NCBI GenBank assembly: GCA_022539475.1
Contig: VCMS01000176.1
Location: 51,041-115,040 of the forward strand
DNA: 64,000 bases
Reading direction: 5' to 3'
Source: Gracilaria domingensis
Lineage: Eukaryota; Rhodophyta; Florideophyceae; Gracilariales; Gracilariaceae
The notes under the pieces are model-generated. The model worked only from the letters and a program-made list of their open reading frames with translations, had not been told where the DNA came from and did no database searches. Position numbers and translations under genes: made by a program. Shown here in pieces: positions 1-10,182 of this stretch (position 1 is the stretch's first letter; every line of letters begins with the position of its first letter).

Positions 1-127
1 CATAGGCCGTGACCCCGCTCCTTTTCATACAAACTACGTCAACGTTGTTAAGGAAAAGTTATCCCCCTCTCCATTCCCACTGCTTTGAGGTTAGAACACA
101 TGACTTTTTGGTGTTCTAGACCTTATT
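1..127 (+). pseudogene. 3' tip of a ketopantoate-reductase-like gene
   Basis: These bases match 42388-42515 almost base for base, including the stretch around GACCCCGCTCCTTTTCATAC. That second copy is the 3' end of a ketopantoate-reductase-like gene on the plus strand. Here the frame is shifted by small indels, so it is probably broken. The window edge cuts off the rest. The similarity runs on to about 195 and then stops. Confidence 0.7.
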
Positions 128-195
128 GATGTGGAGACGAAGCTTTTGAAGATAGTTAAACATAAAATATACTTTATCTAAATGACCTGTTCCTA

Positions 196-558
196 TTACA
201 TTACTTATATTGTTCGTCCTTCTGCGGTTCAAATATGCCCTTCATGCCCTTTTAAAACCTACATCCTTTATCAGTAATACATGCCTAAGTTTTTTCTAGA
301 TGGAAAAGGGTCATTACATATCATTAAAGTGCACGATACTAGTAAGGAAACATGTACAAAATTGTGATACTTCTGAAGAACCCAGCCTTTGCAATACTTG
401 GGACACCCGTGTAAAGTAAGGTAAACCGTTTATGGGTTTCAACACCTAATGGAAGTTGTTTTACTCTTCTTGATTTCTAAGCTCATGTTGAAGATATTCA
501 TAGTTTTCTTTACCCACTTGAACCCGTACATATAATTTATGGCTAAATCTTCCTTTCC
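196..558. other. AT-rich spacer, no gene seen
   Basis: No frame with family-like sequence is visible on either strand. In the duplicate locus near 42.55 kb this stretch is missing. Confidence 0.5.
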
Positions 559-1614
559 TTGCTGCAAATCGATGCAAAAGCTTCTCGTCGTAGTAACGTT
601 TTAAAACAGTGCTACAATACCCGTATATGGTCGTTCTTAGACTCTTTTTATACTACGAAACACCTTGCGGACATCAATCACATCCTTCTCATTCGTATAC
701 TCACACCCATTCGCAAAACGAACCGTTTCGAAAGCTTTCAAAACATGTATAACTCAGAAATTAGAGCCAAACAAGTAACTCCTCAGCAGCTGGCTGACGA
801 AGTATTCGAAAATGGCTACGCCGTGATTAGTGGTATTGACGGTACTCTGAAAAGAGCTGGGTACAACATTCCTGCCGAAACAGTCAAATGCATGAAGTAC
901 ATCAATGCACGCGTTGGTTTCGGAATTGCTACTGTGCGAGATATAGAGGATGCCGAGAGTTTTATGGAGCACCTGGGTGAACTTTTGGCATCTCTGGAAA
1001 CCAAGGCGCACGGGTGAGATTATCCAATGGTACTGAAATTGATGAAGATCTTGACAGGCAAGGCTACGAAAGATGTGCAGCCGAACCTGAGAGACTTGCA
1101 CTCTCCTTAAATGAATCGCACGGACTTCACGAAGAGCGTCAACAAGCAGTTGAGAGCACTAGAAAAGACAGTGGACTCCCCAACTTCACGTACAATGGAC
1201 TGTCGAAGTGAAAAACAGAAGTTAACTGCGGTATTTCAAAAGTGTTGACATCCTTTGCGAACCTGGTTGCGTACCCTCAAGATTAAAACTGTGACATAGA
1301 GGACATTCGTTTAACAAAACAATAGTGGGGCGCTGGCTTTGGTTGAAAACGACCCCCAGTTCGACACACATTTAATCGTTGCTCTCGAGAATGCTTCCAA
1401 TGATGGTCCTCTATATGAAATCGCAACCCTGGCAGTTCATGTGAAGGGAGACGACCCTCCAGCAGCGGTAATATATCTTGTTGATGGGGTGGAATACGTG
1501 CATGAGACCATCAGAAGGGTTGCAGAACTGTACGGGTACAGAAAATGCAAGTGTCAATGGTTTAGAAATGCTCTTGGAATTTGCTTCAAGTGCTACGATG
1601 CCTGTAATACTTAG
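559..1614 (+). pseudogene. Broken small-domain gene, paralogue 1 of a convergent pair
   Basis: The family is not recognised. Three plus-strand segments (about 745-990, 1000-1211 and 1339-1614) align in order with one minus-strand frame at 1667-2632. Shared blocks include NGYGI/NGYAV, the VKCMK(Y/F)I stretch, a core around SLPxFxYN and a C-terminal DGPLxE...HVK...LYGY block. The first two segments lie in different frames, so a one-base indel near 990-1000 is likely, because the second frame resumes the alignment (N-Q/H-G-A...R-L/F-S). After codon 1209-1211 several stops follow before the C-terminal block resumes near 1339. The reading is a decayed gene of roughly 290 codons. No catalytic motif is seen. 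The open frame begins with a TTG at 559, and a start near 745 is more likely. Confidence 0.55.
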
Positions 1615-1666
1615 TTAGGATATGATATCTCAGTGATAAAAGGCTCGTATATATCTCAATACCCTT

Positions 1667-2632
1667 TTATGACTCATGGTGTTTTTTATCGTGCTGCTTT
1701 TCCTCGTAGCCGTACAAGAGAGCCACCAGCATGATTGTCGAATGTACATCCTCCACGTTTTCGAACAGGTTGTGTACTCCACGCGGGATACACTCTTCTT
1801 TGACGTGAACACCGTACACGCCTACCTCATGCAAAGGACCGTCGCTCAAAGCACTTCCGAACGTCACAACGTCATCCGTATCAATAAATCTCGGTTCATT
1901 ATCCACAAGATTTGCTCCTCAGCTTCCTTTTGTGTATCGCTTGTCCACAATCTTGCAACTTTTATCGCCGGGATAGATAACAAACGCATCCATCTTCTGC
2001 AACAGGTCCCCAATAGCAGAATCCACTTCTTCTCTCCACTGCCACAGTTTGTTGTACACGAAACTGGGAAGGCTACTATCACTTCTGGTGTCCACGAACC
2101 CCTCCTCATCATCATTCACAATACCATGCCTCCTATTCAAATCCCTTGCCTGGAACAGTAGTCCGTCAACAGTGTGGTCAAGGTTGTGATCATTGAATGC
2201 AGCCTTAATTTCTCTCTAGTAAGAGAAACGGAGGAAAGCTCCATGATTCGGCAAGATACCAAACTTATAGTCTCCGAGTGCTTCAATTTTTCCCTCCACG
2301 TTGCCCACATCACCCCCTGGAACAAGTCCGAAACCAACATGTTCGTCAATGAACTTCATACACTTGACAGCTTCTTCTGGAATTGACTCTCCTTCTCCTC
2401 TCAACGTTGCATCAACGGAACTTAATATACCGTAACCATTGGCATATATGAACTTAGACAAGGTATTGGGTGAAATTTCGGCCAAGTCTCTCTGTTCCTC
2501 TGCCATTTTTTCTGATACAGTCACCATACTGCCACAAGTACCGCATAGACAGGAACTGCATAGACTTCTCATCTTCATACTTTTCTTCAAACCAACCTTA
2601 GGTGCAGTTTCAGAAGTGGTAGGACGCTTCAT
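1667..2632 (-). pseudogene. Broken small-domain gene, paralogue 2 of a convergent pair
   Basis: One continuous minus-strand frame runs from an ATG at 2632 to 1667 and is interrupted only by TAG at 2216-2218 and TGA at 1919-1921. The N-terminus is Cys-rich (CSSCLCGTCG). The middle carries a core with NKLWQWREEVDSAIGDLLQK, which recurs nearly unchanged in the gene at 42529-43650. The C-terminus matches the end of paralogue 1. The pair is tail to tail, so it is an inverted duplication old enough for the proteins to have diverged. No function can be assigned. Two in-frame stops without frameshifts suggest slow decay, though an intron spanning each stop cannot be excluded. Confidence 0.55.
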
Positions 2633-2954
2633 GTTCAATTGCGAATTGAATGGTGCCACCAATGATGTTAGCGATACCGAGCATGTTGCATGTTGCAATT
2701 GGACGCAACTGGGAACAAAGACGTATGACATTTGTTCAATTACCAGCCTGCCGCACCTTTTCTATGTTCATATGTATAGCCTTACAATAGTATAATATTC
2801 TTAATACTCGCAAGACATTCATAATTTACTAATCATCTCATCCACTTCGAGGCGCTCGCAGCCTCATTATTGGCAAATCGTCATCACTACTGCTCTCGAG
2901 CACTTCGGTTCTACCGGCCTCCGCTTCTACACCAATCTCCAGGACCACTTGGTC

Positions 2955-4791
2955 TTATTCCATTTCAACCGCCCCACCCTCCTTATCGGACAACAGTTCA
3001 TCCTCCTCCTCTTCCTCCTCGTCACCATTGACAAACGTGGGTCGGAAATTCCGTACCCGATGAACTGCATGAGGTAGTGCGTAGCCCTCCGGGACCATGT
3101 ACATGTGGTATCTAACCAGCAAATCCATAGACTCAGGCCTATCCATCTTGTCCTTCCCACTTGCTCCAGCATGTGTCACATCACCACGGCCCACGAATAC
3201 AGAGTACGGTGGGATGATTATCTTCTTCGCTGGATACACCTCCGACATCACTCGCAACTGTTGGTTGTTCATCCCCACCAGTTGATTGCTTCCAGCGCTC
3301 ACCCAGAGAGGAAAGCCCTCTTTCCCAGAGGCCATTACAAGGTATCCGGGGTTACCAGTATTCATTGTTTTCTTCGTTACCAGACCACTGAAGTCGGTGT
3401 GCAGCGTCTGGCGCTTGCCCTTTCTCGTGGTCCTCAGAAATCTACCACCAGTTTTCGGAGTGTACATCTTCACAGCTTCCCTTCCATTGTCCCATAGTCT
3501 CAAAGCCGCAGCAATTGTACCCATTCGAACATCAAGTAAAGTACGTGACGTTACAACCCACCTGAGCTCCTCATTATCCTCCGGCTTCTCCACCGTACCC
3601 CAAGGTGTCGACATCACTCTCCCCTCAAATGGTTCATCGCTCCCGTCCTTCCATCCTTCATCATCGTTGATGATTTGAACAAACGACTTCTGTTCCTCCC
3701 ATTTCCGTATATCCGTCATCGCTTCATAATCATTCTGGAAGAAGTCCACCAACTTCCCTGACACATCTCCGAACTCACGAACTTCTTCCAATTCTTCCCA
3801 TTTACGGACACCATTAGCCGTCGCAAAGCCATGGAGCACGCAAAATCCATTCTGCCTTAGCTCAGCTTGCATTCGGGCGAAGAGCATTTGCCCAAATTCG
3901 TCATGCTCCATCGCAGCAACCCACAGTACCTCTTCATCATCTATACCTCTCGGGGAAGTACGAGGATACTGCATACCAAATGTTTTCGCCCGTAGACGAT
4001 TTTCAGCCCTTGAAGCGTACCAAAAGACAAGATGGTGTACATCTCTGAGATTCGAGACACTTAGCAGCTCCGACCTATGTGCCTTTGGCAAGTGAGTGAC
4101 TCTGAGCCAGGGGTGCTTGTGCTCAATTACGTTCTTCCCTTGCCATTCCTGCGGCCTCAGCCTGACATACCCGCACCACGATGGGTTCGGTGGGCCATCA
4201 TAAGGGTCTCCTCGAACAAGTCCGTGCTCCTCAGATTCCGGAAGAGCTGTAGATAACTCGTCATCAAATGACCTCCCACCTGTCTCTTGCTGATCGTCTG
4301 CCAGACGATCAGCAAGAGACAGGTGGTGGCGCAGCATCTTTCTCGACGGTGACAACCCGTGAAACTGTGACAGCAAGAATCTCATCGTCATCCACAAATG
4401 CAGAACTGCCTGCGTTCTCTGCATTCCCTCCCTTTTCCAATGCCACCAACTGAACATTCATCGACCTCCCTCTCAGCACATGTTCATTCAGTTGAGACAT
4501 CAGGTCATCTGGTGTCATGCTGTTCAGATTGGATCTCATCTGTTCTGTGAAAATCTTTCTCTGTTTCTTCCTCGGCGGAGCCCGCTGTTCATCTTCAGAG
4601 CTATCCAGAACTTTTATGGCACCTCGATTTCGGCCGTACTCAATTTCCCTATAATTCACGTGCGCCCGTTCCCGTGCACTTCTTCGGGGTTCCCCTTCTT
4701 CACTGGCAGATGTTGCAGCAGCAGCAGCGGGAGTCCTCCTCTTCGTCACGGACTGCGTCACTAGTGCGGGGGGTAGAATTACCTTGAGCAT
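2955..4791 (-). pseudogene. 2-oxoglutarate/Fe(II) dioxygenase-like gene, split by a palindrome
   Basis: The main frame (2955 to about 4275) encodes some 440 residues. Its C-terminal half has the layout of a double-stranded beta-helix oxygenase: an HxD motif in TLHTDFSG, then PYSVFVGRGDVTHAGA with the distal His, then LLVRYHMYM with a basic residue where 2-oxoglutarate would be bound. The C-terminus is an acidic run (DEEEEEEDELL). Upstream, 4309-4791 in another frame encodes an Ala/Glu-rich, basic region (KRRTPAAAAA, RKKQRKIF) ending exactly at the palindrome 4276-4326. The two frames probably once formed one protein. The exact oxygenase subfamily (TET/JBP-like, phytanoyl-CoA-like or other) is not clear, and the oxygenase call itself rests on spaced motifs only. 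The gene lies directly downstream of half a Plavaka transposase on the same strand. Confidence 0.5.
4276..4326. repeat. Perfect 25-bp-arm palindrome
   Basis: Arms 4276-4300 and 4302-4326 are exact reverse complements with one base between them. The palindrome sits where the reading frame of the dioxygenase-like gene changes. One arm is probably original and the other an inverted copy made by template switching, or an assembly fold-back. Confidence 0.9.
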
Positions 4792-4833
4792 CGTCCGTAA
4801 TCGATTCTGAACGGAAGTCGTGGCAGTTCTAAT

Positions 4834-5320
4834 TTAGTTCGTTCTGCTCCGAACACGCGGCAATGTATTCAAGTTCACAACTTGTCCCAAAAGAAACTGA
4901 TACGCAGCTGCGTTGTTGTCTGGGTCTTCAATGTCATCTTCATTCGATGGAGCAGAAAGACTGACTTCGCGTTTAAGGAACACTTCCATCCACTCTTCCT
5001 CGTTCAGTTCATCCCTCACTGCTCGAGCCGCGCGGAACATAGACACTGCTCTATCATAAAACAAACCTCGAACCTCCTCAAAGCTTTTCCATTGCTTTGT
5101 CTTCGTCGACTTGCCCTTCAACAGAAACATCTGAAGACAATCAAGAATGAAGGAAAACTCCTCGGCATTCAAAACATATAGCGGAGTATGGGGCAGATGT
5201 GTAAGACCTATCACTCACACTCTCACATATATCCTCGAAATGGGCCAGCATTTCCTCACAAGAGATGAGTTGCAGGGCGACATTGGCATATCTCAGATAC
5301 TGACGCTCTTGCACAGTCCC
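4834..5320 (-). pseudogene. Upstream part of the dioxygenase-like locus, function unknown
   Basis: A minus-strand frame of 126 codons (4834-5214) begins near MIGLTHLP and contains TPLYVLNAEEFSFILDC and an acidic stretch (DDIEDPDN). A different frame just upstream (about 5230-5320) reads LISCEEMLAHFEDICESVSD, which looks like real coding sequence in a shifted frame. Both lie between the transposase break at about 5320 and the N-terminal frame of the dioxygenase-like gene. They may be its 5' exons or part of a separate gene. Nothing ties them to a known family. Confidence 0.3.
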
Positions 5321-6480
5321 CGATGAACTGAAAACCTTTCTGCGTGAGATTTAGAATGGGCTCCAGGACTTGACGAAGAGATTTTTGAAGGATTTGCATC
5401 CTGGACTCGCGTAGAGACTTGCTAGAAACGAATGGTATTTCGTCTGCTTCAGATGCGGAAACCTCGATCAGTGTGGTAGGGAAGTATGCCACTACTGTGA
5501 GGTCATCACGGATGCACTTACGGCGTAGCTCGTCGGAGAAGTTGAGAAATATGAGATGAAGAGGATAGGGGGTAACCGAGGTTTGCTTTAGAGTTGCTGA
5601 AGACTTATCGGTGTATACCTATAGAAGATCTACGAAAGATTCACTGTAACTTATTTCTTGGGAGTACCACACTATTCTACTATCCAAAGAGCCCATGACC
5701 ATTTCCTTAAGTTTTGAGGCGGCGTCTTTTGCGAGAGAGCGGGACATGGGGTGAGATATTTTCGTGGAGGGGGTCTGAGGTATAGGGTGGAAGAATGTGT
5801 TTTCGTTGTTAGCCAACTGCAGCTGTTTCACAAGTGTCTGAACGGGGTCCCTCGTGTACAGGGTGGCGTTGAACTTACATCCTTCTGGCGAGACAGTTCT
5901 GCGATTGAAACCGTCCTTTGAGGCGTATCGTTCGGAAATGGCGTTCTTCAGTTCTGTACAGCGCTTGGAACTTGTTATGGACTCGTTGAATCGCTTTTGC
6001 GAGAATCGCGGGTCCCGAAGTAGCCCAATTAGCTCGTCTGCTTCACGATAACCAAGGTTGGAAGCTACTGAAGCCAGACAAACCGTAAGATAATCCATAT
6101 GCAAATCACCGAGGGCCTCTTCAGAAGGCACTGGGCGTGAACTGCTTCCGTGATCTCGCTCTAATGCCGCGGGACCTGGGGAAGGAGAAACACAATGCGA
6201 AAGTGTCCGGAGCGGGAGGTTCGCACGGAATGGGGTCAACGATTTCCTCGGACAGCAGAGGCTCGGGAAGGCGACAAGGGGCAGTGACCGTTTCGGAAGA
6301 TGCGGGCGCGGGCGTGGAAAGCTTGAGACGCTTGCTTCTTCGAATGGGCCGCCTATTGTCATCTTCCAGCGCAGCTTTCATACGAAACGGGGAATGGTTA
6401 ACATGCTGTTGAAGAGATAACACTCCTCGGTCAGTAACGAACGGGCACCCACGCTTCTTATGTGTACAGTAGTACACCAT
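5320..6480 (-). pseudogene. Plavaka/EnSpm-type transposase, 5' half
   Basis: The ATG at 6480 opens MVYYCTHKKRGCPFVTDRG, with a C..C..H..H-like zinc finger typical of Plavaka transposase N-termini. This frame changes near 6150 into the frame that ends at 5619 (RFSQKRFNESITSSKRC onward). It then continues in pieces (YFPTTLIEVSASEAD...) to about 5320. From LNLTQKGFQFIG the sequence departs abruptly from the second copy at 46.7 kb, which goes on with EDKLSRVCHPLLASYCADIPE. The catalytic half is therefore missing, and dioxygenase-like sequence follows at once. This copy keeps the zinc finger that the second copy has lost. It cannot encode an active enzyme. Confidence 0.75.
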
Positions 6481-7289
6481 GAGAAGAAGAAATGAAGGTA
6501 AAACGACGACAAAAAAGGCAAAAGGAGGTCGTCCGGGGGGAGGAGGAGGTCAGGCGACAGTCAAGATCGACGTCAAGCTGAGAACGGAAAAGATATTTTG
6601 AGTTTAAATAACGTGCGTTCGTTCGAAAAGAAAATTAGGTACACGTCGACCTCAACACAAGAGTGTACTTCTCGTATTATCTACCACGGGTTATAAACCT
6701 GTGGTTTCGCAACGTTGTACGCTGTACTCCTGTCCAATCTCGCACAGAAAAAATTCTCCCTCCGCCGCCGTCGCTGCGCCTCCGACGTCCGACCTTCCGT
6801 TACCGTGGCGATCAGTGCCATCCACATCCTCGCGTTATACTCCGCTCCGTCGTACTTTTTTCCGCCCTCGCACTCGCTACGAAGAATAGGGCGGAGAAAG
6901 AGAATGAGGTACGCTTCACGGCTTAATAGACGCCTCCATAAAGCGGACATCATCCGTATCTCACGGATGTGTTCCGTGCAGTCTTTTCGTACGTTCTTCT
7001 ATATCCTTCTATGTATCTTTGCTCTAAACTAACCTATCCTTGCCACGTTTCTTCGCGCTCTGCGACATGTAAACGGCAGGAAATAAGCTTTGGGTTACCG
7101 GGTTCCCGTTTTCACCGTTTAACTCGTTCTATTTCTTCAAGAAGGTAACAACTCTTTGACAGGCGTCCCTTCTAGTTCTTCCGACCTTCACGACCACTGT
7201 AAGTACGCGACCAATTTCATTTCGTTTCTCAAGATCGTTCTCTGACTGTTCTTGTAACCTATCATGCTGTATTGCCGTTCTTGGATCAC

Positions 7290-7690
7290 TTTGTTGCGCC
7301 ATAGGCTCTAGCTTCTCGCGCCTTGCGCTACTTTTGGTGTATTGGCGATCTTTGTTGACTTGGTTGCGCCATAGACTCTTCTCTCTCCTCGCGTCTTGCG
7401 CTACTTTTGGTGTATTGGCGATATTGGTTGACTGTCTAGCGCGATAGGTTCATCATTGGCGATCTTGGTTGACTAGGTTGCGCCGTAGGATCGCCTCTCT
7501 TTTCTCTCGTCTTGCGTTGCTTTTGGTGCATTGGCGATATTGGTGGACTTGGGCGCGGCATAGGCTCGCCTCTCTTCTCGAGCCTTACGTTGATCTTCGT
7601 GTATTGGCGATCTTGGCTCACTGGCTTGCGGGATAGGCGATTCTGGTACTTGGTTGCGACATAGGCTGCTCTCTCGTTTATCGCATCTTG
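7290..7690. repeat. Degenerate minisatellite, unit about 85-90 bp
   Basis: Four or five imperfect units each contain GGTTGCGCCATAGG-, CTTGCGCTACTTTTGGTG- and ATTGGCGATCTTGG-like blocks. On the minus strand it makes a spurious basic frame (7436-7933). The array is absent or much reduced at the matching place of copy 2 (about 48.75-48.9 kb). Confidence 0.75.
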
Positions 7691-7999
7691 CGGTATTCTT
7701 GCTGCATGGGCATTCTTGGTGTCCTTGCTTGTGAGTTCTCGCTTTGACTCCTTTCGCGCTTTACGATGAATGCATTGTTGGTGATCTAACCTATCCCTTT
7801 CCCTCTTCTTCTTCCTTTGGCTATTTGATAGGTCTCTCGTCTTTTCTAGCGCAACGTTTCTGTTTTGCTTTATCAATGGTACGTTCCATCGCATTTCAAA
7901 TATATCCAATGGAGCATTGACGAACTTCTGCATACTTTCAGCTTGCGTATACAGGTAAATGAATTTTGATGCGGATGTAGCTCACGAGTTGCAGGTGCA

Positions 8000-8087
8000 G
8001 GTTCTTCAAGTAGGGAACCATGCATCTGGGCATGGTTCCCTACTTGAGGAACCGAGAGGATGAGGCGCTTCGCGCCTCATCCTCTCG
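8000..8087. repeat. Two adjacent hairpins
   Basis: Hairpin 1 has 24-bp arms at 8000-8023 and 8030-8053 with one mismatch. Hairpin 2 has perfect 16-bp arms at 8053-8068 and 8072-8087 with a three-base loop. The two abut. Copy 2 keeps only a weak trace of the second (about 49187-49215). Confidence 0.85.
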
Positions 8088-8989
8088 GAGTGCGTATGTG
8101 TTCTACCGATACCGCACATGGTGCAGGTGTGGTCTGCGGCTGCTGCCGGAGATTGCACCTACACCCGCTCCATCATGGGGAAATGGTACATGTAATATAG
8201 CGAAGTAGTGGTTAGCAAAAGCGGTCGATAGAAGAATAGATACGAACAAAACGGTATGATTTTATAATTGGCATCATCTGTACTAGCACCTGTATTCCAG
8301 CCGTTGCAGGGTATCGTTCCGCAGAAGGTATGGTGTAGTCTGCACCTTAATGGAAACTGAACCTAGACTTCGCGAAATACCTTTCAGGTAGACCTCGACT
8401 AAAGAACTAGCACGAGTAGAAAACCCACCAGTATTTACTGCACAGCGATTTTGGACGACCCAAGCAATTATCTCCAAATTTTGAAGTAATCGATCTTGAT
8501 ATTTTTTCAAAAAATTTGCTCGACGACCCTTGCCACTTTCTGGACGACCCTCGCCAAAAACTAGCATCTGAAAGAGACAGACGAAGCAAACACGAGACGC
8601 TACGCTTTGAGGTACGTGAAAAATGGTGGAGAGGCAGTGTTTGGGGACATGAGGTCGGCGACTGGGGCGCAGGTTCGTTGCAAGATGATGAATGCAGGAA
8701 TGAGGCCTTCATCTTGACGTCGTCACATGTCAGCAGCACGATATTCACGAAGTTGCGTTTCTTCGCCGACAGGCTGCACTGCGTGCACACGACTCTAGGC
8801 GATATTTTCTGTCATTACCTTTTCAGTCAGATTTGTAGAGGGAGCAATATTTCTGTAATATTCCAATATCTCCCCAATGCCAATTTCCTGTCAAATTTTT
8901 GCTTTCCATCTCTTAATAGAAATGCAATAAAATGCCTTTTCAATAAGTTAACAGAGAAACTAAAGAGTTTCTCTTGAAGCTTGAATGAA

Positions 8990-9564
8990 ATGTTAATGAC
9001 AGACGCACTCCAAGTTTCCGCCTGTGAACGCTGAGACCGTGCGGCTCTTTGTGCGCCAGCTTGATGCTCCCGGCCGCCAGAACTGCGCGCATGGTGCGGG
9101 GCAGGTGCTCAGACTTCCACGACAAAGTCTGGGTCTCGTCGCAGCGCAGCGCACGGAAGCCCGTGGTCTCCCTCGACAGTTCGATCGTCAGCCGTGCCAG
9201 CTCGTCCGGGCAGCCTGCCGGCACAACCTGACGCAGACACGTCGGGTGCGGCGCGAATGTCAGCTGCACCAGCGGCGCGTTCACGTATTCCAGGTCCTGC
9301 AACCTCCGCGTCCATGATGAAAGCGCTCTGCTGCGGCGCATCCGTCAGTTTGATAAGAAATTGCGTCTGAACGAAGTCCACAACCGAGAGCTGCACGTTC
9401 ACAACGGTGCCGTCTAACGCGATCTGCGCCACCAACTGCTCGTCGGCGAACCACCGCTCCGCGTGCCAGTCTGTTTGGCTCAGCACGCCGAGCGAGTCCT
9501 GAAGCAACGACAGGTTGATGACGGCGGTGAATACAGCCAAATAGAAGTTGCTGCTCCTCTTCAT
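8990..9564 (-). pseudogene. GC-rich gene fragment with a signal-peptide-like start
   Basis: An ATG at 9564 opens MKRSSNFYLAVFTAVINLSL, a basic then hydrophobic N-terminus like a secretion signal or anchor. The frame is good to about 9310, where coding sense moves to the frame of 8940-9341 (DLEYVNAPLVQLTFAPHP...). A one-base indel near 9300 explains this. GC content is much higher than in the flanks and similar to the sterol-sensing gene at 12-14.5 kb, so it is probably host coding sequence rather than transposon. No family is recognised. Coding sense ends near 9005 where AT-rich sequence begins. Confidence 0.4.
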
Positions 9565-9645
9565 GGTTCCGCGTGCGTTTCAGACCTCGAGTTGCAACAT
9601 TATCGGTAAACGCAGCCAATCATCAACCTAAAACTGAGTGATTTC

Positions 9646-10182
9646 ATGATGAATCACGAATTTCTGGTTGGATTTGCAATGAAACAGTCCTTTGTAACTA
9701 GAGCGATGAAGGATGATTTGCTAAGGCAGTTTAATGATGGGTACAGATCGTGGAACGGGTTGAGAAACGCAGTTTTAGATTTTTCAGAACTCTTCGTAAC
9801 GACGTTTCAGTATTGCTCTGAAGCTCATGAGGCGCTGTCCAGAACTCAGGATGGATCCTTCTTCTCTTGGTCAAAATTCTCGCGCCAACAGACTGGAGCG
9901 ACAGTCTCTAAGTTCACCTATATCGGAATTTGGGACGGCTTGCATGCAAGAATGAGATCAAAAGAGGAAGGCCCGAAGCTCTTTAAGTATTTTCAAGCCA
10001 ATCTGCGGAAATTACAAACAAAAGACAGTCATGGAGCGCGGTACCGGAATTTCGTCTCGGAAAAGCGGTTTCGTAAACCTGCACATAAACTCGGTGGATA
10101 CAAGCGTATTGAAAATGATATCTTTCTCAGCTTCTCAACGGACAGTGTATTATCATTCGAAAGCGTGGATTACATCTATTGA
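9646..10182 (+). CDS. Hypothetical protein, 178 aa
   Basis: This uninterrupted frame starts with two ATGs (MMNHEFLVG) and ends with TGA at 10180-10182. The product is mildly basic, with many Lys and Arg after residue 105. It has no membrane segment and no motif I recognise. It starts 82 bp from the start of the divergent GC-rich gene on the minus strand, so they could share a promoter region. The length makes a chance ORF unlikely but not impossible in this base composition. Confidence 0.35.
   Translation: MMNHEFLVGFAMKQSFVTRAMKDDLLRQFNDGYRSWNGLRNAVLDFSELFVTTFQYCSEAHEALSRTQDGSFFSWSKFSRQQTGATVSKFTYIGIWDGLHARMRSKEEGPKLFKYFQANLRKLQTKDSHGARYRNFVSEKRFRKPAHKLGGYKRIENDIFLSFSTDSVLSFESVDYIY

Larger units (their letters stand above)
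6481..8980. mobile_element. Long non-coding head of Plavaka copy 1
   Basis: This stretch aligns in order with 47970-50400, the same position upstream of the second transposase. Shared blocks include the region around AAGCGGACAT (about 6941 and 48596), ATCGCATTT (about 7890 and 48967), GCGGTCGATAGA (8221 and 49356) and CCTAGACTT (8362 and 49502). No conserved protein frame is seen. Shared extent and order imply both belong to one element family, with the head carrying the promoter and one terminus. I could not place the exact terminal repeat. Confidence 0.6.

Noticed and set aside
7436..7933. Minus-strand basic protein of 165 codons
   Set aside because: The frame is a translation of the minisatellite and its flank; it is not kept in the matching region of Plavaka copy 2.
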